Positions 49,830 to 64,000 of a stretch of DNA of 64,000 nt are shown one piece after another. The translations under genes and the position numbers were made by a program. The notes below the pieces were generated by a model, which did not search any database, was not told the origin of the DNA, and was given only the letters and a program-made list of their open reading frames with translations. Position 1 is the first letter of the stretch. The number at the start of each line of letters is the position of its first letter. Source of the DNA: Lepidonotus clava (taxonomy: Eukaryota > Annelida > Polychaeta > Phyllodocida > Polynoidae); assembly GCA_936440205.1 (NCBI GenBank), contig OW387139.1, positions 34,064,378 through 34,128,377 on the forward strand, in the 5' to 3' direction.

Positions 49830-52630
49830 CGATATGAACGGCTCCACTTGAAAGGAATGGCACTTACACGTACAGCAGTCTGGTGTCTGTTCATTTTTCA
49901 TTTTTGTTTTTACGTTTTTCTTCAAAAAATGAGTCGCCCTTTCTTACAGGCGAGACATTTACATCCAATGTCCTTTTAAACATGAAATGCTATCCTCAGT
50001 AAAATCCCATTTTATGTTCCATCTATTGAAACAGCACACGTTCTTAAAGTTCTGTATGGTTATATCTTTGAAAATGAAATACCCTTTTATTTTCTTTAAA
50101 ACGATTTTTTTATATTTGATATGCATTCAATATTTTACAGTAAAAATATTGTTATAAGCTTTTACCTGGAGGGAATTTTCTCAGATTTTATAGGTCTCCT
50201 TGAACTACATAGATGGGTAAATTTTCAGCCGTAAAGTTACACTTGTCCTTGCATCGATCTAACATCAAAATTTATTGTTTTTACCTGGCCTACATTATCA
50301 AATAAATGATGGTAAGAGGTAGCCATATCATGATGTAATTGTTCAAAGTTGGCAACTTAAGATAGAATGAGAGACTATGAATATTGACTGATGAACGAAA
50401 TCCTCGCTGTAACTCCATGACTAATATTTTACAAAAAAGTGACCGGGTAGGTCATGTGTTCACCACACACTTATTTTGTTTCTTACTCTATATAAAATAA
50501 AGCTTTTAAAAAGCATGTTAGTTTGAATGTTCTTATTTTCTATTAAAAAAAAAATAATGAATTGGGGTGCACAGCTTGTCAAAATATAGATATAACCAAT
50601 CAACTGTGAACCAACTTCCAATTCATTACAATAATCTTAGAGCATAACTTACTGACATTGAATAGTTCAGATGGACAGCAGAAGCAATATTGCTCTGAAT
50701 ATATAAACGTACATCTTTCCCATTTTATGTACAACTGAATAATGGTGGACGTGATATAAAAGAAAGATTAAATGATAACAAGAAATTCATCAATTTTTTT
50801 TCTGTATTTATTTTTTATCAACCATAGTTGTTAGCAATGTAGGAGTGATTTCGCGGATCACGTTCCTAAGAAAGCGCTTCTCAGTTTAACTTCAAACCAT
50901 TTAAGTATTAATTATTTGTAACAGTTTGATGTTTACTTGTGGGTAATACATTGTTCATTTCATTCCAGTATTGTCTATTATAGTGCATTCTCTGTTTAAT
51001 CAACGTCTTTTTCAGTTCATAATCTGCAAACCTTCGTTATATTTTTAAAATCAATACAAATAATTTTGAGAGAAAAGAGCAAATATATTTCGAATGTGTA
51101 CAGTAACATAAATATTATCTAATAGAAGTATTACATCGAAACATTGAGTGGTGCATGATCTAGAATAAGTATCACTGTGATACCAATAGGAGTAAAACAC
51201 TTGGTAACAAAAAAATCATTGGTTACAAAACACAATAACACAAATCATCAGACTAGAGAAATGCAGTCAAAAGTTACATTTGGATATCAACGATCAACGC
51301 TGACGATTACAAGACATTTCCACCTGGGATTTACGGTAATTCAAGTTTATACAATCTCACATAAATATTAGTTTTGGGATATAGTTTTCGAGGCCAGTCA
51401 AACTAATCTTTCAGCCAAATCACACCCCAAGTAACAAGGAGCAAGCTGCATACAATATCGCGACCCTGTCCGGACTTCCTACCATGTATGTCCATATTGC
51501 TTTTTATCACAGGAAAAAACGTTACTACTTGTCTAGACAACGTAGACGAGTTCTACAATATTTGTATGATCCAAAAAATATTGATATGTGATATCGATAA
51601 TCACATTAGTATTTCAGTACACCAGATAAAATGCAGATAGCTGACAGGGTTGTATACTACTTTCTTCTTGACGGTCAAAGATTCAATACATTTTAATTAA
51701 AGCTTTCCTATGCTGAACTGTCAATTGAAAATAACGTAAAACTGTAACCACTCACCAGAACCCAATTCCTTAGAGATGATATTTCAATTTTGATATTTCA
51801 GCAGCATTCTACTCGTGGATTCCGACCAAGCAGTTCGAACTAACATATATCTGTATTTATTTGGCTTTTTTAATCGTTAATCTTCTTACCAGTCAGTGTC
51901 GTCTTAATTTCAAGTTCATGAAGTTTTCCTTTGTACTGAGTGTTTTTGAGATAGCCCTGTCGCTACCTTTCCTCAAAAGTGGCTCGTGAAATCTATAGGG
52001 GAATTTTGATGAACTGCTGCACTAAGGCTCCTTAACCTTATTTTTTTTGTTCGGCTAGTTCGAACTTTATTTAGTTTGAAGGTGTTTATCTATTTGTACA
52101 TTTCAATCCAAATGCATGTTTTCTAAATGCACAAAAGATCACCATTTGTTTTGCGAGACATATCTTTTTTTTCTCCAAATGTTGCGATACAAACAGCACT
52201 GCCTCACTATGTTTTACGTCACAAAATATTGTAAAGGGAAAATACTGTCACTTTCATAACACTATCCAATTTCATATTGTTTACTATATTCATGGGTATT
52301 TAACATAAGCTCATTATAATCGTAATTTTCACTAGTTAAACAATTTAACATCACAGCTACTCCAATCATGAATACTCAACTAGCTATACCATATCACAAT
52401 GTAGTATAGAAATTGATATCGTCATCTGAATGTATGGCAATACAGTATGTATACATCTAATGTGTAAATATAGGTAAATGTAAAGAGGCCTATTATCATT
52501 CAATACATTGGTACAATCCAGTGTATCCCGTTCTTATAAATCTAGAAGATTAATCTCCCGTTGACTCATACAAGATATGTATTCCTACAGTAAATTTACA
52601 ATGCATCAAGATAAGATAAAGTTTCAATAC

Positions 52631-52666
52631 TATGGCAAGACATCTTGGAGACTACCTAGTACTTGC
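52631..52666 (+). repeat. 36-bp dispersed repeat, copy 2
   Basis: Same 36 bases as copy 1 with one C-to-T difference. The flanks of the two copies are not similar, so the conserved block is sharply limited. Confidence 0.85.
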
Positions 52667-53786
52667 TATCACTGTTAAATGCTTGTGAATGGTAGGCTAT
52701 TTCGTTCAGAGTTGGTTTTAACTATCAAAATGTGACGTACGAGTTAGTAGATTCTAATTAGGTAAATGCCTATACATATTATAGTATGGTCTTTTAAAAA
52801 GTTTCAGATATCAATCATTGGAATCTTAAAACCTAGGCAGGTATCATTACACACAGGACAAAGTTTATAAATCTATAATCGATACTATTGTATAAAAGTT
52901 GATAAATACAATAAAACATCTATAAATTAAACATAATACAAACTTACGGATTGTGCAGTTCTTCACAAATACAAAGTATCACACTAGAATACTAAAAATG
53001 ATAACGCAAATAAAAATAGGTCACTGCAACCCTGAGACCGGGCTAACTTGGGTTAACCTGGGAATATCCCTGAAAAACGTGTAAAACATGTGCAAAATAC
53101 GCAATCAGTGAGATATGCTTCATGTGATCATGTAGCAACACATTTCACGAAAAAATCAAAACATTAAAAGCCTACAGATTTTCACCCCAGAGACTAATAT
53201 CGATGTCATGAACTCTCTACTGTGAGATCCATTTCTTTTGAATTCATCCTGGATTTAACATTTGCATGACATGCTAAATGACATCCATATCCAGAAATAT
53301 ACAAGATAGTGGGTATTTAAATGTATTTCTTCACACAGGTGTAACTATATAACAGTACTAGTGTTCACTAGATTGTTTCTGTTACACACTTCTCACCTGG
53401 AAAACGGCACTCAGCTGTAGAGTTGATTTTTACATCATTTGTTACCACCCGTTCAATCCTAAATATCTTGTATTTTCAAAAAAAGGCAGCTATCTTGGTC
53501 TGCACTGAGTAACAATGTATGATTCTTTTTTGGGATTGGCCATCAGTTTTGAAAATATAGCATCCTGATAATCCACATATGCGAGAATGCAACAAGTCTT
53601 AGAATTCAACAATGTTTTACATTGTTGGTTCTTAATGAATTATTCCGACAGAATCAGATCAGATCCCAAACCTAGCAGATTCTGACACCACTGGCTCGAC
53701 CAAAATAAAAACGTTCAACGCCGATGGAGCTACATTGAAAAGTTTTGAGTAGACGATATGAAAACAGTTCCAGCCTGATATATGTC

Positions 53787-56700
53787 TTACTTGAGATTCC
53801 CGGCTACCAACCCTGAAGGTACCGACTTATTGGAGCGCAGGGAGGCCCTGCTATTGTTGATAGTCTTGAAGTCCGCCTCTGATGTGGAAGGCGAGGCGAC
53901 AGGCTTTAGTTTACCAAGAAGGAACCTGTGAAGGAGATTGTTGACCATCTCCGACTGTTCCATCATCACCATGTGACTTGCTCCCTCGATGACTTCGAGG
54001 ATGGATCCGATGACGATCTGTGAAAAACATGCCTTGCAATGTTAGGAAATGCCATGCTTTCCCGATTTCCTCTAAAATGTATAACAGTTTACACTGGAAG
54101 CATTCTTAAGGACCCTTTTTAGAATAATAAATATAGTGCCATTAATTTACAAACTTAACAAAAGTTAACGCTTATCAATTATCATAAAGTCGAAAATAAA
54201 TGTTTAGACATTTATTTAAGATTAGATCTCTGACTATGTGATTTTACACAGTCTTAGCATGAATAATTCTAACTTTAAATCAAAGTTTCGTCTTACAAGT
54301 TTTAAAGGATGTTAATAAGTAACCTACCCTTTCCATTTCTTGTTCCTCCTCTAGTGTAACCAGTTTGTCCTGACGCCCATATATGAGCAGGGTAGGAGGG
54401 GTCAACCAGCGGTGGTAGTCCTCCCCTCCTTCTAACCAGTCCTGACCATTCATCGTGTGCTTTAGCACGTACGTAGGCACGTCAAATGCGCGCTCCATTA
54501 AGCTGTGGGCTTTCTTATCGTGAAAAGCACTCCTGAAAATAGTGTTGGTGTCATTCAAATATTAAGAAAATATGATCATAATGCCGTGATGAGGATGTAT
54601 ACGGAGCTACAAAGTGATTGCAGCAAAAAAAATCCACGTACTTTTATCAACCCATAAGTCTATAACCTAACCATTTTATCATGTTTTCTAGAATAATAAA
54701 TATTCCTTGTCGTTTTTGATATATGACTAGTAGATCTTTGAAAGAAAATAAGTAGGCTCCGTTGACCTCAACGTTATTAATGGGGCTTATCATAACAATA
54801 CAAATATTGGAGAACTTACCTCCTAAAACCCCTGTTAAGAACGGGTTTGCAGCAGGCCAGCAGCCACGTGGGGAAGGAGAAGGTGCCGGGTTGAGGGGCG
54901 AGGGGAGTCGGACTGCCCCCACTCACCATCACCAGGTGATTGATGAACTGAAGCCGTTGACGGCCCAGCACTGCCGCAAAGCTCGATCTGCAAGGTATTT
55001 TACTCTATGTCAGTTGCATATTACTCAGTGTTCGAGATTAACGCCGGCCCGTCGGCCAATGGCCGACGATTTTGATACAGGACCGACAAAAAAATGAGAA
55101 ATCCTTGTTAGATTGGCCCGGATGGCCGACGTCTTTTTGGGCCGTCATATAATGCTTTTTTGGGCCGTCATATAATACTTTTTGGGCCGTCATACACTGA
55201 CACAGACTAATGCTTTTTTGGGCTGTCAAATATACTATTTGGAGCCGTCAATTATACTCTTTTTGACCGTCAATTACACAATATTTGTGGGCCGACTGAA
55301 AGCTATCAGGGCCGAAAACATTTTTAGACTTTTGGCCCTGATGGCCAAGAGCCAAAAAAGTTAGTCTCGAACACTGTTAATACTATATTTAATTTTTATC
55401 ACTATGAGCTGTACCTTGGACCAGCATGTGAGTTGGGGTTCGGCTCAATTCGACAGTTCTGTTTAACACTTGGGATACTGAATTAACCGAATCTTTCAGA
55501 TTTCTATGAAAACTGGTCAACGTCCATTCAGCAATTTTTCTGTTATATCAGGACTCTGGACAGAGAGACGTTTTTGACTTTTACCATCGATAGATCAATT
55601 TATTGAAAGAGGCACAACATATTTATGGCAACGTAGTCGACCTAGGAATTGCCAGATGCGATGATCCTTTGAAAAAAAGTTTATCAACCAAATAATTTAC
55701 CAAGCATCTTCTATGTATATTTTGAGCATTAGGCCAGGCTTAAAAAAATATTTGTTTCCTGTCCAGCGCCCGACTGGCTTTTTGAGGGCCGACTAGAGAT
55801 TTTTTTTCAAATTTTGGGATTTTTTTTTTTTTAACCAAAGTCGTAGTTAAAACCTCACCAAAAAAAAAAAAAAAAAAAAAAATTATTTCCCGACCTCCCG
55901 ACTGGGATTTTTCCTGCCCACCCGGTGGACAGGAAACAATTTTTTTTTTTAAGGGAGGCCTTATCTTAAACAATATTCATTGGTATAGATCTAAATTCAT
56001 TAATTGATATAATCAAGAGTGTAGATGAGGTTGATCTATGAGTTATCTGGAGAGCAAAACAGTTTGAGAAAAATTATCTGGCTCACTTACCCATAGGAAT
56101 GTCCAACGACCATATTCTTTCTCTTACAGTAGAGGTCAAATATCACAAGCAAGTCACAAGCAATCTCACAGAAGTTGTAGGCATCGGGGTCCTGTGGGGC
56201 ACTACTGAAACCATGACCGATGAGGTCCGGAATGACGACTTCATAGCCCTCCCGGAGGAAGTGTTCGGCCTGGGCCTGCCAGACCGCCGACGATCCACCG
56301 ACACCGTGGATGAAGAATATCACAGTCTTTTCTTTGTTGGGGTCAGCAATGGGTGATGCGGAGATGGGTTCAGCTGCGGCATGGCCATTCTGGATTGATT
56401 CCTTGTTACCGTTTTCCTGGATCTGAAGCATGACACTAGTAGCAGTGGACACACGCGTTTTTGCTTTGTCCACAGACAGGCTTCCATCGTCACCCTGCCC
56501 TTCGCTAACCTTTATTGATTTGCCTTTAGGTGTTCCTGTTGATACACTACAGTTATCCCAAGCCGTAGGTCTTTGCTCAAGCTCTGGACTCTCGGCCCTA
56601 AAACTGAGATTGTCCTCCCCTCGGTAGATCTGGTTCAACCCCACGTCCCCATTGTAGGACTGATAGGAGGAGGTGTTCCCATAGAGACCGGCGTGGGGGT

Positions 56701-57064
56701 CGCTATTAGTATTAGTGTTAGCCTGTTCGTACTGCTGGAAAGCCTCGGTCTTGTCCATCCTACCCGGTTGGGGCAGCTCCCACGTCTTCCCCCTTGTGCC
56801 ATACCTGCCGCTTTTGATCTGGGCGGTCATGTACCTCTCCATCTCTGCCTGAAACTTGTCGTCGCGTTTTCGCGGATTCAGGTGAATGATCCTCAGATGT
56901 CGCCCCGGCCGTACCTCAATGATGTCATACCCCGGGTAGGTGCCGCTCACAGGGTTCACTTTGGAAGGTCTCCGACTGCAGCAGCAGAAGTGCGACTGGG
57001 GCTCGGGGGAGGTGACCTGGCGAACGGGTGACGGAGGGTGTTGTTTAGGGGTCATCGGCGTCAT
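53787..57064 (-). CDS. ABHD8: ABHD8-like alpha/beta hydrolase
   Basis: Coding exons in transcript order: 56091-57064, 54820-54987, 54328-54532 and 53787-54017. They join in phase to 525 residues (human ABHD8 about 439). The fold is recognisable from VIFFIHGVGGSSAVW (oxyanion region), VVIPDLIGHGFSSAP, the nucleophile elbow GHSYG with S323, GRQDK with D436, and GASHMVMM with H464, giving a complete Ser-Asp-His triad. These segments follow human ABHD8 closely. The N-terminal 250 residues are polar and disordered, apart from YDIIEVRPGRHLRIIHL, which aligns with the conserved VEVKPGRVLRV block. A CCC at 27-29 is a candidate acylation site. Intron 1 of the coding region splits the GHSYG elbow codon. 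The substrate is unknown for the family. The frame is also open from the acceptor at 57096, so a longer N-terminus from another exon is possible. Confidence 0.92.
55026..55376. mobile_element. hAT-like MITE with CAGTGTTCGAGA ends and internal tandem repeats
   Basis: The left end is CAGTGTTCGAGATTAACG; the right end reverse-complemented is CAGTGTTCGAGACTAACTTT. The 8-bp flanks ATATTACT and TTAATACT agree at 6 of 8 positions, consistent with an eroded hAT target duplication. From 55128 to 55270 a unit of about 22-24 bp (TTTTGGGCCGTCATATAAT) is repeated about six times. In an ABHD8 intron. Confidence 0.7.
55731..55961. mobile_element. MITE with AGGCC..TTAAAAAAA..TGTTTCCTGTCC ends
   Basis: Left AGGCCAGGCTTAAAAAAATA then TTTGTTTCCTGTCC; right reverse-complemented AGGCCTCCCTTAAAAAAAAA then TTGTTTCCTGTCC. 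The core has long A and T runs and a CCCGACTGG word on each side. In an ABHD8 intron. Confidence 0.7.
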
Positions 57065-57096
57065 CGTGCCTGTGACGACCAGGTGCGCTACACCAT
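57065..57096 (-). promoter_or_regulatory. ABHD8 5' leader with a two-codon upstream ORF
   Basis: The exon begins after TTTTCCTAG at 57096 with ATGGTGTAG, a start codon followed by one codon and a stop, 32 nt before the main ATG and out of frame with it. Such a minimal upstream ORF could reduce translation of the main frame, if this acceptor is used. Confidence 0.4.
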
Positions 57097-58865
57097 CTAG
57101 GAAAAGAAAAGGATCAGTCTAAATTTCCAGGAGCTTTGCAGCAGACATCAAGGTGACGTTTGACTCATTGAATCTAACTGGCCGTGGTTTGATATGAAAA
57201 TACTCCACATTAAGATTTGCGCCCGATGACGTACACTTCTGTAACATCAACGGTCAAACTTTTAAACATTCCACAGCAAAATTATAAAAATTATTTTGAA
57301 AAAATTATTTGATTTCAATAGCAGCGCACCCTATTATCTAGAGTAAACTTCCTCTTCTAAAAGGAGGACACATAGAACTACTGATCCTTTGATGAAATTG
57401 TTATCCTTGAAACAATTTCAGACGTAAATACGTTTGTCCGAATCGGCTTAGTGATTTTTTTAAAACAATTATATGATTTTAGTAATGATTAAAAAGTCTT
57501 AGGTAGGAAACCGGCGTCAATCAAATCTTTTAAAGACCAATTTCAGACTCAGAGGTTCAAAAAAAGTTTAGCACAAGAAACAAATTTTCATTTAGTTTTG
57601 AGACCCGATGAAGATTAATGTAAAACCTGTTGCTTTGATAATTACCAAAAGATAATTAATTAACCTGACTTTTGATATTGCATTATTTAAATGCGATAAA
57701 TACATAATTCATAGCCGCGAAAGATTATTCCAAGCCAATGGGGTGATCGAAGGAAGCGTTGAGGTGTTTTTAGGTGTCATCCCCCACAGAGTTGGCAGGG
57801 TAGCAGGGGTTTCCCCTAGATCAGACAACCAGATGGTCATAAGCCACCACTGACCACAGAGTTGATACTAAGAAAAGGCTAGGACATCAACAATTTATTC
57901 CCCAACAAAATTCCCGTAAAAGTAAGAGAAATATAACCCCCTCAATCCAAAAGAACTTTTCTTTTTTTTCTAATACAATAAACATGTAGATAACTTATGT
58001 TAAGAAATGTATCTTTGATGATCATGTTGGCTTTATGTAGACGCCCTAAAATAATTACTCTAGACTATATACAGACAAGATTGTCAAAACAAATTTTGGA
58101 CAAATTTTTCTAGGTCGCTGTCCTTTCATTTGATGCCAGCAAAAAGTGAAAAAAAAGGGCTAGGCCTAGGTCTCCTACAGACAGAGTAAGGGCCAAGTAC
58201 TAGAAGCTACAGTTAAGACATCCCCTTGGCTGCCAGTGGCCTAGGCTACCCATTGGCATGCCAGTAGACTCTAGGAATAAGATAATATTACCGGTATCTA
58301 AATTGTTATTGTAAATTGTTATTAAAGCATTGCCTAAGTTTGTATATGATGCCTTCTAACAGAGGTTGGCAGGTAACAAGTAACAAAAGAATAGCCCACT
58401 TATTTATGTCTTATCTATGTATTATTATGTACTGATGTATCCATGCACGTTAAATACGTATGCCTCATTGTATTTGTCTGGCCCATAGGCCAATGTTACT
58501 AGTCTCTGTAAACATACCATCAGAGGTAGAAGAGTATACTTCACTATTATGGTGTGTCCCTAGTCGCTGTATCTGTTTTAGTTATTCTTAGCCTATAGTA
58601 AGTAGCATTAGACCTAGTCAGTAGCAACATATACTTTTCTTTTCTGCTTTGGATTCCTTGGATTCCTTGTCTCTGTATGCCACATGGGTCAAGCCTGACC
58701 TCACAGTTGTCAATAAAAGCTATATAATAAAATGTAGACTATTTGTTAGTGCAGCGGAATAGTCTAACTTTGAAATTTTGTTTTCGTATTTTGAGATTTA
58801 CAGTTAACATTAACAGATCATGGTTCATAACCTGGAAATAAAGGAAAAGTAGAATAGGTAGACAC
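57097..58865. other. ABHD8 5' intron (inferred)
   Basis: No coding exon recognised. At 58865-58870 the minus strand has CATTG-GTAAGT, a good donor, and an AT-rich body follows to the acceptor at 57096. A block at 58480-58740 ends in CAATAAAAGC and might be a repeat with its own poly-A signal. Nothing else is supported. Confidence 0.4.
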
Positions 58866-58869
58866 TTAC

Positions 58870-59050
58870 CAATGAATACAGATTCTTAACGCAGACGCTT
58901 CTATCGTAGTTTTCAATACAGTCTTGAACCCCATCAGGCTCGCTTTTTGCCTTGGGAACCCAAGATTTCAGTCAGATCTTCACATTTTTGCTGAACTTCT
59001 ATCAATTTTTGGACATTAAGTCTATATTCAGTATGATATGTCCCATTTCC
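58870..59050 (-). other. Possible ABHD8 non-coding first exon
   Basis: Inferred from the GTAAGT donor just below 58870. The frame entering the next exon meets a TAA a few codons upstream without an ATG, so this exon would be untranslated and translation would start at 57064. The upstream limit is a guess. Confidence 0.3.
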
Positions 59051-59409
59051 CCAAAAGGTGAGCATCTCATATGCTAAATTTAGCTTCTAATCACTAAGAT
59101 AAACATACAATCAAAAATGTAAACACTCTGTGACACACGGTGCCTTTGAGTTTGAAGTTTGACACACCCAGCTGAATCCCGGCAGAGGCGACTGAGGTCT
59201 TCGGAGAGTGTCAACGCCTACGACCGCTGAAGCTACTATGGAGAAGAGCTGTCATATCTGATACACCTAGATGTTGAATACATCTAGAATCAGTAAATAA
59301 ATCATAACTACTCCCGTTTGGATGTATTTGTATCAGTTTACAGACCCCAAGCCCACGGAGGTACGCGCTGTTGATATTTTTCTCCGGGCATGCGCAAGTT
59401 CCGGTGAAC

Positions 59410-59449
59410 CAGCTTCCGCTTCCTTTCCCGACGTCTACACGGCATCAAC
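59410..59449 (+). promoter_or_regulatory. RPS15 transcription start region with TOP tract
   Basis: CTTCCTTTCCC at 59419-59429 is a terminal-oligopyrimidine-type tract about 20 nt before the start codon, as usual for ribosomal protein genes controlled by mTOR/LARP1. No TATA box. ABHD8 is transcribed away from the other side, about 0.56 kb off if its first exon is correct. Confidence 0.6.
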
Positions 59450-63409
<3,960 letters not shown>

Positions 63410-63708
63410 ATGTCGGCGCTATTGTATATAACATCAGAATAAAAAACAACAACCAAAGGATATGAGCGTTTGTGATTTATTATTCGAAAACGTGCGGATG
63501 ATTTGCATGGTTGAAATTACATTTCTCATGAAGGCAGTGTATCAGTTAGCATCATTGCACAAATCATTTATAGTGTAGGACGAATGAAAAGTATCAGTTG
63601 GCTTAAATAAGAAATGATCTTGCCCAATTATCAGTAACTTGCACAATATGAAGGCAGGCAAATTACGACTTGGGGTCCACACACCAATACATTGATTCCC
63701 CCGTGTTT
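63410..63708. other. RPS15 3' UTR and flank
   Basis: The poly-A signal AATAAA at 63438-63443 is 29 bp after the stop codon, so the 3' UTR is very short. Beyond it no gene is recognised. Confidence 0.7.
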
Positions 63709-63870
63709 TGGGGATGTAATTTTTCCGATTTATGTCAAATTTCCCATTTTTCCACTCTAGTGTAAAGAAAAATCTGTTGAAATTGATATTTTGAAGGTTT
63801 CAATATTTTAGGATACAGATTTTCTTAATTCTGTTAACGATTTTTTCACTGTCCCCAGCCTACATCCCTG
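63709..63870. mobile_element. MITE family CAGGGATGTA, copy 3
   Basis: The left end is GGGGATGTAATTTTTCCGAT (after a T) and the right end reverse-complemented is CAGGGATGTAGGCTGGGGAC. It shares TTTCCGATTT and TTAACGATTTTTTCACT words with copies 1 and 2. It lies downstream of RPS15. Confidence 0.6.
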
Positions 63871-64000
63871 ACTGAGCGAATCCTCGGGCTATTTTGATAA
63901 TGATCCCTAGAATTGGAGCAGTTTTTCTAGATTTCTTGAATCAAAAAATTACCAGACAGGAACAACTTAGGGTTTCTTGATTGAGATCTACGTTGCTCAG

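Larger units (their letters stand above)
49628..53786. other. Intergenic DNA between convergent POFUT2 and ABHD8
   Basis: About 4 kb without recognisable genes, AT-rich. The only structure noticed is a 36-bp sequence present at 49794-49829 and again at 52631-52666. An AATAAA lies at about 50498, and AT-rich tracts near 50811 and 52150 look unremarkable. The right end probably holds the ABHD8 3' UTR on the minus strand. Confidence 0.45.

Noticed and set aside
55740-55973. 77-codon minus-strand frame
   Set aside because: Made from poly-A/poly-T runs inside a MITE.
56573-57031. 152-codon plus-strand frame
   Set aside because: Antisense shadow of the first ABHD8 coding exon.
58480-58740. Possible second LTR-like block ending CAATAAAAGC
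   Set aside because: Has a poly-A signal but no clear TATA box, limits or flanking duplication; too weak to list as an element.

Overview
This is a 64-kb piece of an animal nuclear genome, AT-rich, with spliced genes (short exons, GT-AG introns of about 0.1-6 kb) separated by many short decayed repeats. The proteins are bilaterian orthologues. The repeat load (hAT-like and other inverted-repeat MITEs, LINE scraps, a SINE-like insert, runs of G, frequent TAGGCCT words) looks like a marine invertebrate such as an echinoderm, hemichordate, cephalochordate or lophotrochozoan. I cannot fix the phylum from the sequence alone.

Layout from left to right. (1) 3.7-6.4 kb, + strand: 3' part of a GAREM-like adaptor gene ending in a SAM domain; its 5' exons lie outside the window or were not recognised. 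(2) 6.4-16.5 kb: gene-free and repeat-rich, with AGGTCA tandem motifs, X-box-like palindromes, a LINE endonuclease fragment, a MITE full of CTAAAC words, and a MITE holding a SINE-like insert and a 38-bp-arm hairpin. (3) 16.6-23.9 kb, +: complete 8-exon sorbitol dehydrogenase. (4) 26.4-40.4 kb, -: a calcium/calmodulin-dependent kinase of the CaMKIV type with 11 common exons and two alternative last exons. (5) 41.5-48.8 kb, +: complete POFUT2 (protein O-fucosyltransferase 2), carrying a tandemly duplicated exon 5. (6) 53.8-57.1 kb, -: ABHD8-like alpha/beta hydrolase. (7) 59.4-63.4 kb, +: ribosomal protein S15 with a TOP-type start.

The genes alternate in orientation. SORD and CAMK4 converge, CAMK4 and POFUT2 diverge from a region of about 1.1 kb, POFUT2 and ABHD8 converge, and ABHD8 and RPS15 diverge. 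They belong to unrelated pathways (Ras/MAPK adaptor, polyol metabolism, calcium signalling, ER glycosylation, lipid/hydrolase, translation), so I see no operon-like system.

The most notable results concern the genes. POFUT2 has two homologous, phase-matched exons (45574-45640 and 46571-46643) that cannot both be included without a frameshift, so they should be mutually exclusive. CAMK4 has two alternative 3' exons that each complete the calmodulin-binding segment differently. All exon joins given for SORD, CAMK4, POFUT2, ABHD8 and RPS15 were checked by hand for reading phase and splice dinucleotides. Expression was not observed.
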